Below, piece by piece: positions 1 through 8,314 of a stretch of 64,000 bases of DNA. The notes below the pieces were generated by a model. That model was given only the letters and a program-made list of their open reading frames with translations. It was not told the DNA's origin and did no database searches. Position 1 is the first letter of the stretch; the number at the start of each line of letters is the position of its first letter. The stretch covers positions 1-64,000 of the forward strand of contig DIGA01000116.1 of assembly GCA_002419365.1 (NCBI GenBank), written 5' to 3'. The translations under genes and the position numbers were made by a program. Source of the DNA: Mageeibacillus sp. UBA5734 (lineage in GTDB: Bacteria > Bacillota > Clostridia > Saccharofermentanales > UBA5734).

Positions 1-25
1 ACACACTCTTCCCCAAAAGTGGACC

Positions 26-337
26 GACCCCAAATCCGGAACATTCCGCCCAAGGTGCCAGGCTTGGCCGTACCTCTGGCCCCAAATCGTGAACATTCCT
101 CAAAAAGGGCCACCCCTCGCGCCACCTCCGACCCCAAATCCGGAACATTCCGCCCACAGTGCCAGGCTTGGCCGTACCTCCGACCCCAAATCCGGAACAT
201 TCCGCCCACGGTGCCATCCCTCGCGCCGAGTCTGGCACCATTAACACACAGTTCCACCGAATGTGTCACGCCTCAGAATGAGGCTGACTCCAAATCTGCT
301 ACCATCACCAACGGTTCCAGGTTGGCCTTCATTGTTG
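26..337. repeat. Six tandem 52-bp units (repeat island 1)
   Basis: Units start at 26, 78, 130, 182, 234 and 286, exactly 52 bases apart. The first four are close copies with the core CCCCAAATCCGGAACATTCC (unit 2 reads ATCGTGAACATTCC), followed by a GGTGCCA or GGGCCACC stretch. The last two are degenerate but keep register. The 119-codon plus-strand reading frame across it is made of the repeats and has no ribosome-binding site, so I do not call a gene. The island runs off the left window edge and ends near the end-motif at 364-389. Bases 338-415 hold nothing else that I recognise. Confidence 0.85.
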
Positions 338-363
338 GCAGTAAGGCTGCATTAATTTGCTAT

Positions 364-389
364 TTTTCACGGAATTAGATCAAGGAGCC
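364..389 (+). repeat. Island end-motif, right end of island 1
   Basis: TTTTCACGG followed by an AT-rich stretch and AAGGAGCC. It matches the right ends of the islands at 17639-17662 and 44483-44517 (TTTTCACGGTAATAAGCAAA then GAGCC) with a few differences. The left partner would lie outside the window. Confidence 0.6.
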
Positions 390-415
390 TTGCGAGGGCT
401 GGCACCAGAAGCGGC

Positions 416-1174
416 TCAATCGGCCAGGATCGCCCGGATCTCTCCATCCAAATCCTGGATTGGGTATTCGAGCGCTATGGCGGGGTTGATGGCGTATCGG
501 TCGAGCAACTGGTAAAGCCTGTCGATTTCTTCCTGCGGCGCTTTGACATGCTGGTCATGGATGCCATTGTTGGAGTGGAGATGGATATACGCGATGTGGT
601 CTTTCAACTCGCGGATCCAGTCATCCAGAGGGGCGGTACCGAGCTTGCTGTGGCCGATGTCGAGATTGACCTTGATGTTGGGCACAGAAATGGTTTCAAT
701 CAGTTCCTTGAGCATGGCGGGGGTGCTTTCAAAGACATTTTCAATGACGATTGTGCCGTGGAAATCTGGTACTTGTCCGATGATTTCCAGCCAGGCGTCC
801 CGGCTTTGGCGATTGTTCAGGCCAGCCAGAAATGGTTCGTTCAGCTGGGGATTGATCTGGCTGTGAAAAATGATGTAATCGGCCTCCAGATCAGCGGCGA
901 TCTGCAAAGCGTTGCAATATCTTTCTTGGCTGATGGCACGAATCATGGGATCTGGGCTGCTGGGCTTTAAATCAAGAAACGGGCCATGCAGCGATTTGGG
1001 CTGCTTCAAATCGCTCAACAGGCGTTTGTAGCGCAGGGCCAGATCCTCAATTTCAGCCTCGCTCAGATTGGGTTCTGTGAAATCCTGGATTTCCACACCC
1101 AGACTGAGGCGGTTATAAGTTGAAACGTCCAGTTCATCGATGGTGCTGATGCAGTTCAAGATGTTCCTGCGCAT
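416..1174 (-). CDS. Sugar phosphate isomerase/epimerase-like TIM-barrel protein
   Basis: A 252-residue protein of the xylose-isomerase-like TIM barrel (AP endonuclease 2) superfamily. Visible strand ends fit the fold: SLHGPFLDL near residue 62, DYIIFHSQ near 99, TIVIENVFES near 141, VNLDIGHS near 169, YIHLHSNNG near 193 and ALEYP near 234. The His/Glu/Asp residues at these positions are the usual divalent-metal ligands of the family. ATG start; a GGGGGA stretch lies a few bases upstream. It is a monocistron downstream of glgP, separated from it by a terminator. The substrate cannot be deduced; isomerase, epimerase and endonuclease IV-like activities are all known in this fold, and the length is too short for classic endonuclease IV. 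Confidence 0.8.
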   Translation of the reverse strand: MRRNILNCISTIDELDVSTYNRLSLGVEIQDFTEPNLSEAEIEDLALRYKRLLSDLKQPKSLHGPFLDLKPSSPDPMIRAISQERYCNALQIAADLEADYIIFHSQINPQLNEPFLAGLNNRQSRDAWLEIIGQVPDFHGTIVIENVFESTPAMLKELIETISVPNIKVNLDIGHSKLGTAPLDDWIRELKDHIAYIHLHSNNGIHDQHVKAPQEEIDRLYQLLDRYAINPAIALEYPIQDLDGEIRAILAD

Positions 1175-1262
1175 GGATGGTCCCCCGGTGTGATGTTACG
1201 CCTGATGATCAAGACAATTATAACCCGAAAGACGTTCCATTCTGAACATGCACTTCCCGGCG

Positions 1263-1303
1263 AAAAAAAGTCCACTCTCGGTACCTTGCACCAAAAGTGG
1301 ACT
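1263..1303 (-). terminator. Rho-independent terminator of glgP
   Basis: On the minus strand AGTCCAC (1297-1303) pairs with GTGGACT (1269-1275), followed directly by a run of seven T. The loop of about 21 nt contains GGT/ACC that could pair further. The CCAAAAGTGGAC at 1291-1302 also occurs at 13-24 beside repeat island 1. Confidence 0.7.
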
Positions 1304-1332
1304 CTGCGAACGATAATCCCTGGGGTCTTGGT

Positions 1333-3708
1333 TCAGATCTTGGCGCTGGAGACTTTCCAGATTTCGCTGGCATAGTCGTGGATCGTGCGATCGGAGCTGA
1401 AGAAGCCGCTACGGACGATGTTGACCCAGCATTTGCGGGCCCAGTCGAGGCGGTCGCGATAAACGCGGTCGGTGTATTGGCGAGCATTGCGATAATCGTC
1501 GAAATCACCCAGGACATAGAATGGATCAGCCGGCTGCCAGTTGGAGCCGTAGAGCAGGCCATTGTAGAGGTCCTGGAACATGCCTGTACCCTCATCGTTG
1601 AATGTGCCATCGACCAGGGTGTCGACGCAGCGCTTGAGACCAGGGATGTTGTTATACTGCCACTGCGGATTGTAATAGCCTTTGGCTGCATGGAAGTCCT
1701 CGACCTTCTGGCCGAATATGAAGCAATTTTCCGGTCCGACAGCGCCAGCAATCTCGATGTTGGCACCATCGTACGTGCCAATGGTCAGCGCACCATTCAT
1801 CATGAACTTCATGTTGCCGGTTCCGGACGCTTCCAGGCCGACAGTCGAAATCTGCTCAGAAAGATCCGATGCCGGGAAAATCATCTCGGCGCGCGAGACA
1901 TTGTAATTGGCTATGAAGACGACCTTGATCCGGTCTTTGACATCCGGGTCGTTATTGACCAGACGGGCAATTTCGTTGATAAACTTGATCGTCGCCTTGG
2001 CTTTGAAATAGCCAGGTGCAGCCTTGGCCGCAAAAATGTACGTGCGCGGATGGATGTCCACGGCTGGATTGTCCTTGATCTGGAAATACGTGGACAGGAT
2101 TTCAAACGCATTCAGCAGCTGGCGCTTGTACTCATGGAGGCGCTTGATCTGGACATCGAAGATCGAGTCCGGATCAATCTTGATCCCTTCGTTTTTCAAG
2201 ATAAAATCAGCCAGTTTCACTTTGCGCTGGCGCTTGATTTCCAGGAATTGGTTCATGACCGAATCATCTGCTGTATATTTTTCCAGGTCTTTGAGTGTTT
2301 CCAGACTGGTGACCCAGGCATCACTGCCAGCCAGCCCGGTCAGCAGGCCAGACAGCTCTGGATTGCATGTTCTCAGCCAGCGGCGGGGTGTGACACCATT
2401 GGTCTTGTTACTGAACTTTTCCGGCCAAAGTTCATGGAAATCACGCAGCGTGTCCGTTTTAAGGATCTGGGTGTGCAAAGCTGCGACACCATTGATCGAG
2501 AAAGAACCATAGCAGGCTAGCCAGGCCATGCGGATCTTGCCGTCACCCAGAGGCGCCAGATAGTTGATCCGGTCGTATTGCATACCCCGGGCCTGCATAT
2601 CCTGGCGGAACAGCTGGTCGATGTGGCTGACGATCTCCATGATGCGCGGAAACAGGAAATGGAAGATGCTGATATCCCATTTTTCCAGAGCTTCAGCCAT
2701 GACGGTGTGGTTGGTGTAGGCAAAGGTTTTCGAAGTGATGGCCCAGGCTTCATCCCAGCCCATGCCATGCTCATCCATCAGGAGGCGCATCAGTTCCGGA
2801 ATGCCGATGACCGGATGGGTGTCGTTCAGCTGGATGCTATGCCATTCGGCAAAATTCTTCAGATTGCCATCATGCATGTTCAGGTGTTCGCGAATGATGC
2901 TCTGCAGCGAGGCGGAGACAAAGAAATACTGCTGGCGGACACGCAGGACTTTGCCGTCATAGGACGTGTCATTCGGATACAGGACCCGATAGATGTCGTT
3001 GACCCGGTTCCTGTGCAGGACAGCATCGTCAAAACGCTGGGAATTGAACAGATTGAAGTCGAATTCTACAGCAGGCTCGGCGCGCCAGAGGCGCAGGGTG
3101 TTGACATTGTCGGTGCCGAATCCGGTGATCGGCATATCATACGGGACGGCAAAGACATCCATATCATTGTAGTGGATCAGGACCTTCTCCTCGTCCCGGC
3201 GGACAACAAACGGGTATCCACGTTCCATCCAGACGTCCGGATACTCCTTCTGGAAGCCATTCTCAATCGATTGACGGAACAGGCCGTAACGGTAAAGAAT
3301 GCCATAACCGGTAACAGGCAGGTTCTGGGTGGCACAGGAGTCGAGGAAGCAGGCAGCCAGTCGGCCCAGGCCACCATTACCAAGAGCGGCATCATTTTCC
3401 TGTTCTTCCAGGGTTGTCAGGTCGAAGCCCAGACTGGCGACAGCTTCCCGGACCGTTTCGTAGAGGCCCAGATTGACCAGATTATTGACCAGAGAACGGC
3501 CTTCGAGAAATTCGGCTGAAAAATAATGGGCTTGCTTTTGCCGCGCATAATGGGCAATGGAAGTCTCCCAGCGATCAGCCAGCATTTCGACCACCGTCCG
3601 GGACAAGGCTGTCCAGAACTCGAACGGACTGGCCGTATCCGGCTGGTGGGCATATTCAGAACGCAAGTGAGTGATGATTTTATCTTTAACCTGTTCAACA
3701 GTCGTCAA
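1333..3708 (-). CDS. glgP: Glycogen/starch (maltodextrin) phosphorylase
   Basis: A 791-residue GT35 phosphorylase that releases glucose-1-phosphate from alpha-1,4-glucans in the cytoplasm, using pyridoxal phosphate. The PLP signature EASGTGNMKFMMNGALTIGT is complete, with the Schiff-base Lys at about residue 634. The N-terminal region has AEFLEGRSLVNNL, GNGGLGRLAACFLDS and GYGILYRYGLF, all typical. Length is normal for bacterial enzymes. The start is TTG: an AGGAGG lies nine bases upstream, and there is no earlier ATG in frame. It has its own promoter at 3776-3805 and terminator at 1263-1303. No other glycogen genes are nearby, so it acts as a stand-alone unit here. Confidence 0.97.
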   Translation of the reverse strand: MTTVEQVKDKIITHLRSEYAHQPDTASPFEFWTALSRTVVEMLADRWETSIAHYARQKQAHYFSAEFLEGRSLVNNLVNLGLYETVREAVASLGFDLTTLEEQENDAALGNGGLGRLAACFLDSCATQNLPVTGYGILYRYGLFRQSIENGFQKEYPDVWMERGYPFVVRRDEEKVLIHYNDMDVFAVPYDMPITGFGTDNVNTLRLWRAEPAVEFDFNLFNSQRFDDAVLHRNRVNDIYRVLYPNDTSYDGKVLRVRQQYFFVSASLQSIIREHLNMHDGNLKNFAEWHSIQLNDTHPVIGIPELMRLLMDEHGMGWDEAWAITSKTFAYTNHTVMAEALEKWDISIFHFLFPRIMEIVSHIDQLFRQDMQARGMQYDRINYLAPLGDGKIRMAWLACYGSFSINGVAALHTQILKTDTLRDFHELWPEKFSNKTNGVTPRRWLRTCNPELSGLLTGLAGSDAWVTSLETLKDLEKYTADDSVMNQFLEIKRQRKVKLADFILKNEGIKIDPDSIFDVQIKRLHEYKRQLLNAFEILSTYFQIKDNPAVDIHPRTYIFAAKAAPGYFKAKATIKFINEIARLVNNDPDVKDRIKVVFIANYNVSRAEMIFPASDLSEQISTVGLEASGTGNMKFMMNGALTIGTYDGANIEIAGAVGPENCFIFGQKVEDFHAAKGYYNPQWQYNNIPGLKRCVDTLVDGTFNDEGTGMFQDLYNGLLYGSNWQPADPFYVLGDFDDYRNARQYTDRVYRDRLDWARKCWVNIVRSGFFSSDRTIHDYASEIWKVSSAKI

Positions 3709-3775
3709 TGGAATGTCCTCCTAAATGACCGAAAATGATCGGATCGATTCATCGATACTCTAACTAACACGGCCC

Positions 3776-3805
3776 ATTATAAGCCCTGCTGTCAAAAAAC
3801 GTCAA
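3776..3805 (-). promoter_or_regulatory. Sigma-70-type promoter of glgP
   Basis: Minus strand TTGACG, 18-base spacer, TATAAT. The -10 box lies about 68 bases upstream of the TTG start of glgP. Confidence 0.7.
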
Positions 3806-3820
3806 TCAAAACTGTCATTC

Positions 3821-3842
3821 GTTTAACACACGTTTAACACAC
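3821..3842. repeat. Tandem 11-bp duplication GTTTAACACAC
   Basis: GTTTAACACAC occurs twice without a gap (3821-3831 and 3832-3842), just upstream of the glgP -35 box in the divergent glgP/prepilin-peptidase spacer. The one-helical-turn period suits a protein binding site. Confidence 0.6.
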
Positions 3843-3896
3843 CAGGATATTCGAACACCCCGGAATCGATCGCGCGTGATGAACGGGCCCCCTGCA

Positions 3897-3918
3897 AATG
3901 GACACGCAATGGACACGC
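3897..3918. repeat. Tandem 11-bp duplication AATGGACACGC
   Basis: AATGGACACGC occurs twice without a gap (3897-3907 and 3908-3918) in the same 280-base spacer as the duplication at 3821-3842, 70-90 bases before the plus-strand gene start. Confidence 0.6.
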
Positions 3919-3988
3919 TTCGAGCTGGTTCCCGGATTGTATACCCCGGTCCTTATCGCTTAAGATAGGAACATCGAGGTGATACACC

Positions 3989-4744
3989 ATGAATGTGCTT
4001 GATTTCCTGTTGCTCATCCCGGGAGGATTCATGGGCTTATGGGCCTGGCTGACCTATCGCCGCCTGCCATCTGCCTGGCTGGTCGAGTATGGAGAAACAG
4101 TTGTGCCACCGGAGCTCGAGCCGGGGCAACGCACCAGGTTCCTGCCCGACGGGCTATTCCTGGTTATGCTGTCAGCCATCCTGGTTACAGCGGGGTGGCA
4201 GCGCATTCAACCGCTGGTGCTCTTCATCCTTTATGTGCTTTCCAGCTTCCTGATGCTGGTGATCTTGCTTGCCGACTGGAAAACCAGGATCATTCCGGAT
4301 CCTTTGACTGCTGGACTGGCCCTCTTGGCGCTCGTTCACGCCTTGGTCCAGACAGGGCATCAGGGCTGGTCTTTTGCCGAGCTGGGCTTTCGCCTCCTGG
4401 CCGGTGTGCTGGCCGGGGTTCTGTTTCTGCTGATTGGCTGGATTGGCAGCCGGATCGCCGGCCAGGATGCCATGGGCATGGGCGATGTCAAGCTGATCAT
4501 TCCCTGTGTCTGGATGCTCGATCACCGTCTGGCTGCCAGCCTTGTCTTCCTGTCTTTCCTGACTGCCTCCTTTTTTGCCATTCCACTGCTGGTTAAAAAA
4601 TATGCACCCCGCAAGCCTTCAGAAGCTGAGCCAGACGGGGCACTGGCGTTTGGCCCCTTCATTGTCATCGCGACGTGGCTGGTCTTTTTGCTCGAACCAG
4701 AAATCACACGGTTCTGGTCCTTCTATCTGGGCCAGTTCCAATGA
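3989..4744 (+). CDS. Prepilin peptidase (A24 family), membrane aspartyl protease
   Basis: A 251-residue integral membrane protein with about seven hydrophobic segments. The two catalytic Asp of A24 peptidases are visible: ADWKTRIIPD (about residue 97) and GMGDVKL (about residue 164). The cytoplasmic Cys-rich methyltransferase insert of bifunctional PilD enzymes is absent; the stretch after the first helix is short and Cys-free. The ATG has GAGGTGAT upstream. Its stop codon overlaps the start of the next gene (ATGA), so the two are translationally coupled. No pilin or secretion genes lie in the window, so the substrate prepilins must be encoded elsewhere. Confidence 0.88.
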   Translation: MNVLDFLLLIPGGFMGLWAWLTYRRLPSAWLVEYGETVVPPELEPGQRTRFLPDGLFLVMLSAILVTAGWQRIQPLVLFILYVLSSFLMLVILLADWKTRIIPDPLTAGLALLALVHALVQTGHQGWSFAELGFRLLAGVLAGVLFLLIGWIGSRIAGQDAMGMGDVKLIIPCVWMLDHRLAASLVFLSFLTASFFAIPLLVKKYAPRKPSEAEPDGALAFGPFIVIATWLVFLLEPEITRFWSFYLGQFQ

Positions 4745-5694
4745 ATCGCACAGCAGCTGGCACGCTCCTGATCATCCATACGGTCCTGACGCTGGCCTTG
4801 CAGCTGGCGGCCATGGCGCAGACTTCCTGGACCAGATGGCTGACGCAAAGCTCCCTTCAGGGTCTAGTCAGCCGCGCGGTCCTGATGCAGGGTGGCCTGA
4901 TCCTCCTGCCGACCCTGCTCGTCATCCTGATCGACCATATACCGGCCCAGGATGTCTGGGGTGGCAGATCCCGCGATGGCAGCCTGATCCTGGCAGCCGT
5001 CATCGGAGTTCCGGCTGCAGTCGTGTTCCACGGGCTCAACAACCTTTCGGTCTATTTCATGCTGCGCCTGGGGTGGCAAATGCCCGGACCGGACAACAGC
5101 GATGACTACCTGGTTCATCTCTGGCAGCAGCCCTGGATGGTCGCAGGCACCCTGATCCTGATCCGTGTCTTAGCTCCTGCCCTGATCGAAGAGTTGATGT
5201 TTCGTGGCGTCATCCTGAGTAGCCTGGGGGCCCAACTGGCACCGGGACTGGCCGTGTTCTGGCAAGCTGTCGCCTTTGCCCTGTTTCACAACGACCCCTT
5301 CTTCCTCGTCTCACCGTTTCTGGCCGGTCTTTTGCTCGGTTTCCTGCGAGCCCACGGTGGCAGTCTATTACCCAGCATCCTGGCTCATGCATCACTCAAT
5401 CTGACGTTGATTGTCCTCACGCCACTCCTGCCCCGCCTGACAGCCCAGTATCTGAACCTGCCGACCCGCTCCACGCAGTCGATTTTTTACGCGTCCCTGA
5501 TCGCTACGTTCCTGGCTGCCGTGGCCCTGACACCATTGCTGGCCCTGATGGGGCGACTGCAGAACAAGCTGCCAGCCAGGTTGCCTGGATCGGGACAGGC
5601 CGCCCGTGTTTCTCTGCCAGGTGGACTCTTGTTTGCATTGGCTTTGCTGGTGCTTCTTGCTACAATTGGAGTGACGTACTACCAGTCCGTCTGA
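4741..5694 (+). CDS. CPBP family intramembrane glutamic endopeptidase
   Basis: A 317-residue multi-pass membrane protein of the CPBP (Rce1/Abi) protease family. The family motifs are present: IEELMFRGVIL (the EExxxR motif, about residue 150), FALFHNDPF (second motif with His) and ILAHASLNL (third motif with HxxxN). I choose the ATG at 4741 because it overlaps the stop of the prepilin peptidase gene (ATGA). Substrate unknown; family members process prenylated proteins in eukaryotes, and in bacteria are linked to bacteriocin self-protection and to stress-related membrane proteolysis. No bacteriocin genes are near. Confidence 0.87.
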   Translation: MNRTAAGTLLIIHTVLTLALQLAAMAQTSWTRWLTQSSLQGLVSRAVLMQGGLILLPTLLVILIDHIPAQDVWGGRSRDGSLILAAVIGVPAAVVFHGLNNLSVYFMLRLGWQMPGPDNSDDYLVHLWQQPWMVAGTLILIRVLAPALIEELMFRGVILSSLGAQLAPGLAVFWQAVAFALFHNDPFFLVSPFLAGLLLGFLRAHGGSLLPSILAHASLNLTLIVLTPLLPRLTAQYLNLPTRSTQSIFYASLIATFLAAVALTPLLALMGRLQNKLPARLPGSGQAARVSLPGGLLFALALLVLLATIGVTYYQSV

Positions 5695-5727
5695 AAAATC
5701 CAGGCAGTGACACACAAGGGGGCATCC

Positions 5728-6996
5728 ATGCCAGAATCCGGTAAAGTGCAACGCGACTTGGCCACAATCGTCACCATCATCAAGTACCTCCTGATCTCTG
5801 CCCTGGCGATTGCCCTGATTTATCTCAGTTTTCGCCTGTTTATCCTGCTCTTGCCCTTTGTAGCCGGTCTGGTCCTTGCCAGGAGCGCCATCGCCCTGGC
5901 CAACCGGCTCCATCCGCCCCGTCCTCCGTCAGCCCTGCCAGCTGGCACGAGACAGACGATCGCCAACGGATCCGGCTCGAAAAACAAGGATGACACAGCT
6001 TCCACCCCGGATTCGGCTGCAAAGCCGGAAGACACTTCCACCCCCCCTGCAGCCCTCCTGAACATCCGCTGGGCTGTAGCCATCTACATCATCCTGGTCA
6101 TTGCATTGATTGCCCTGATTGCCGGGATCATTTTCATCAGCATCACCCAGTTGCGTGAGCTCGCCACTTATGTTCCCCAGTTCCTCAGCCAGACAGACAT
6201 TGCTACCGTCGTCACTGACCAGGTGCGGCATCTGGCCGATCTGCTCGGTTTTGTCGATGAGCAGACACTGGCCGTGATCCAGCAGTCCCTGGTCGAATGG
6301 CAGACAGGTCTGGTCAATGCCATCCCATCATTGGCCACCACGCTCCTGAACAGCCTTGGATCTTTCGTTGGCAATCTGCCAGCCATTTTCCTGGCCATCA
6401 TTGTCATTCTGCTATCTGGCTACTATTTCATTTCTGACAGTGCCAATCTCTACCATTTTTTAGACCGCAGCCTGAACAACAAGTCATTCCTGCAAAAGTC
6501 AGTCAACTTGTTCAACATCCTGTCGCAAACACTTCTGCGTGTCATTGGTGGCTACATGCTGCTGTTGATCATCACGTTTGCCATGGTTCTGGTCGGGTTG
6601 ATCTTGATCGACATGCCCTATGCCGTGGTCTTTGCCCTGCTGGCGGCTATTGTCGATTTCCTGCCAGTCCTTGGTATCAGTGCGACCATGATCCCGATCG
6701 CAATCTACCAGTTCATCAATGCCAATTTCTGGGGCGGCATCGGTGCCCTGATCACATTCCTGGTGGTCTCGGTCATCCGCCGCTTCATCGAGCCGCCGAT
6801 CCTGGGCAATGCATTGCGCCTTCATCCGATGGCCACCTTATTTTCAATGATCATTGGTGTGGCTGCCTACGGCCTGGGCGGTATCCTCGTCGGACCGGTT
6901 ATCCTGGTCATCGCCAAGGAAATCATGGCCCAGTTCGGATTTGACCAGAAACTGCGCCATATGATCGGGGACTTGTTATCGAGGATTTTTGACTGA
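5728..6996 (+). CDS. AI-2E family transporter (PerM/UPF0118 type)
   Basis: A 422-residue membrane protein with two N-terminal helices, a low-complexity hydrophilic loop (about residues 70-110, rich in Thr, Pro, Lys, Ser), and a C-terminal half with six or so helices containing the family signature region (PYAVVFALLAAIVDFLPVLG and ALRLHPMATLFSMIIG). Known members export AI-2 or act as sodium/proton exchangers; which applies here cannot be decided. I choose ATG at 5728 over an in-frame GTG at 5707 because AAGGGGG lies just upstream of the ATG. Third gene of the 3989-6996 unit, ending at a strong terminator. Confidence 0.88.
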   Translation: MPESGKVQRDLATIVTIIKYLLISALAIALIYLSFRLFILLLPFVAGLVLARSAIALANRLHPPRPPSALPAGTRQTIANGSGSKNKDDTASTPDSAAKPEDTSTPPAALLNIRWAVAIYIILVIALIALIAGIIFISITQLRELATYVPQFLSQTDIATVVTDQVRHLADLLGFVDEQTLAVIQQSLVEWQTGLVNAIPSLATTLLNSLGSFVGNLPAIFLAIIVILLSGYYFISDSANLYHFLDRSLNNKSFLQKSVNLFNILSQTLLRVIGGYMLLLIITFAMVLVGLILIDMPYAVVFALLAAIVDFLPVLGISATMIPIAIYQFINANFWGGIGALITFLVVSVIRRFIEPPILGNALRLHPMATLFSMIIGVAAYGLGGILVGPVILVIAKEIMAQFGFDQKLRHMIGDLLSRIFD

Positions 6997-7002
6997 ACGA
7001 TC

Positions 7003-7028
7003 AAAAAGCCGGCTCACACCGGCTTTTT
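7003..7028. terminator. Bidirectional terminator
   Basis: AAAAAGCCGG, a short loop, then CCGGCTTTTT. It sits between the convergent stops at 6996 (plus) and 7028 (minus) and has A/T tracts on both sides, so it can serve both operons. Confidence 0.88.
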
Positions 7029-8314
7029 CATTTTCCCTTGTCCTGACTCGGGGTGTCCTTGTCTCCCAGTCGCCGGATGAAAGACCCTGGTGCGACAGGT
7101 TGGGGAACGGGCAGGAAATAATACATTTTCGGATGGGGTGTACTGGTGATGGGCTGGCGTTCCAAGTCCAGCAATCCCTGGACGACGAGCTCCAGATGGC
7201 GGCCCTTGGGCTGGACCAGTTCAACCGTTTCACCGGCACTGACTTTGTTGCGCTGCTGGACGAATGCCAGGCCACTGTCTGGCAAGTAGGCTTCGACGAC
7301 ACCGATAACAGCCGCTTCCCGAACTTGTGTATCCTGGAGGAAGATTTTGGAGTCTTCAGCAGGGCGGTGGAAATAAAACCCGGTGTCAAATGGCCGGTGT
7401 ACTGTCTTGCTCAGGTCAGACAACCAGGCCGGATCGACCGTGTAGTGTCCGGGATCGGCCAGGTACTGGTCGATGGCCTCACGGTAGGCTTTGACGACGG
7501 TCGCCACGTAAAAGGCGCTCTTGACCCGGCCTTCGATCTTGAAGCTGTCGATTCCTGCCGCGTGCAGCGCGGGCAGGTGCTCGATCATGCACAGGTCGCG
7601 CGAATTCATCAGGTAGGTTCCACGTTCATCTTCCGTCATCAGCAGGGGTTGGTCAGGGCGCTTGACCTCACGCACTTCGTATTCCCAGCGGCAGGATTGG
7701 GCGCATTCCCCCTGGTTGGCCCCGCGGCCAGTCAGGAAATTGGACAGCAGGCAGCGCCCGGAATAAGCCATGCACATCGCGCCATGGACAAAGGCTTCCA
7801 GCTCGATCTCTGGCGGTGCCAGGTCCCGGATGGCCCTGATTTCATCGAGGCCCAGCTCCCGGGCCAGGACGATGCGGCAGGCACCCTGTCGAGCCCAGAA
7901 ACGGACGGATTCGGCATTGGTTACACTGGCCTGGGTGCTGATGTGGATGGGTATTTCCGGGGCCTCTTCCCTGGCTACGGCGAAAATCCCAGGATCGGAA
8001 ATGATCAGCGCATCCGGGCCGATTGGACGGATCGCCCGCATAAACTCACGCAGGGCAGGCATGTCCGCAGGATGGGCCAGGATATTGGCTGCGACATAGG
8101 TCTTGACCTGATGCGCATGGGCATACTGAATGGCATCTGACACTTCTTCCAAGGTGAAATTGCCGCTCTGGGCGCGCAGGCTGAACAGCTTGCTGCCCAG
8201 ATAGACCGCATCAGCCCCATAGGCGATGGCGGTCTCCAGTTTTTTCCAGTCACCGGCCGGGGCGAGAAGCTCCGGCCGCTTTCCTGGCACTGAACGGACA
8301 GATCGGTCAGCCAT
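7028..8314 (-). CDS. U32 family peptidase / hydroxylase-like protein
   Basis: A 428-residue U32 (collagenase-like) protein. Signatures: PELLAPAGDW at the N terminus, DAVYLGSK, HISTQASVTN, FVHGAMCMAYSGRCLLSN with its conserved Cys, and SFKIEGRVKS. Some U32 members are proteases; others (RlhA, TrhP, UbiU/V) carry out iron-sulfur-dependent RNA or quinone hydroxylation, and the Cys-rich GRCLLSN and CAQSCRW segments suit an RlhA/TrhP-like role. I choose the ATG at 8314, which overlaps the mltG stop by eight bases; a longer frame extends into mltG but has no support. Last gene of the 14047-to-7028 run. Confidence 0.88.
   Translation of the reverse strand: MADRSVRSVPGKRPELLAPAGDWKKLETAIAYGADAVYLGSKLFSLRAQSGNFTLEEVSDAIQYAHAHQVKTYVAANILAHPADMPALREFMRAIRPIGPDALIISDPGIFAVAREEAPEIPIHISTQASVTNAESVRFWARQGACRIVLARELGLDEIRAIRDLAPPEIELEAFVHGAMCMAYSGRCLLSNFLTGRGANQGECAQSCRWEYEVREVKRPDQPLLMTEDERGTYLMNSRDLCMIEHLPALHAAGIDSFKIEGRVKSAFYVATVVKAYREAIDQYLADPGHYTVDPAWLSDLSKTVHRPFDTGFYFHRPAEDSKIFLQDTQVREAAVIGVVEAYLPDSGLAFVQQRNKVSAGETVELVQPKGRHLELVVQGLLDLERQPITSTPHPKMYYFLPVPQPVAPGSFIRRLGDKDTPSQDKGK

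Noticed and set aside
26..337. CRISPR array
   Set aside because: The whole 52-base period is repeated with gradual decay; there are no unique spacers and no cas genes.
19..378. 119-codon open frame across repeat island 1
   Set aside because: Its protein is just the translated 52-bp repeat; no ribosome-binding site.
1297..2520. 407-codon plus-strand open frame opposite glgP
   Set aside because: Antisense to conserved glgP motifs, low-complexity acidic composition and no start signal.
6989..8140. 383-codon plus-strand open frame opposite the U32 gene
   Set aside because: Begins inside the terminator region and mirrors U32 codons; no family resemblance.
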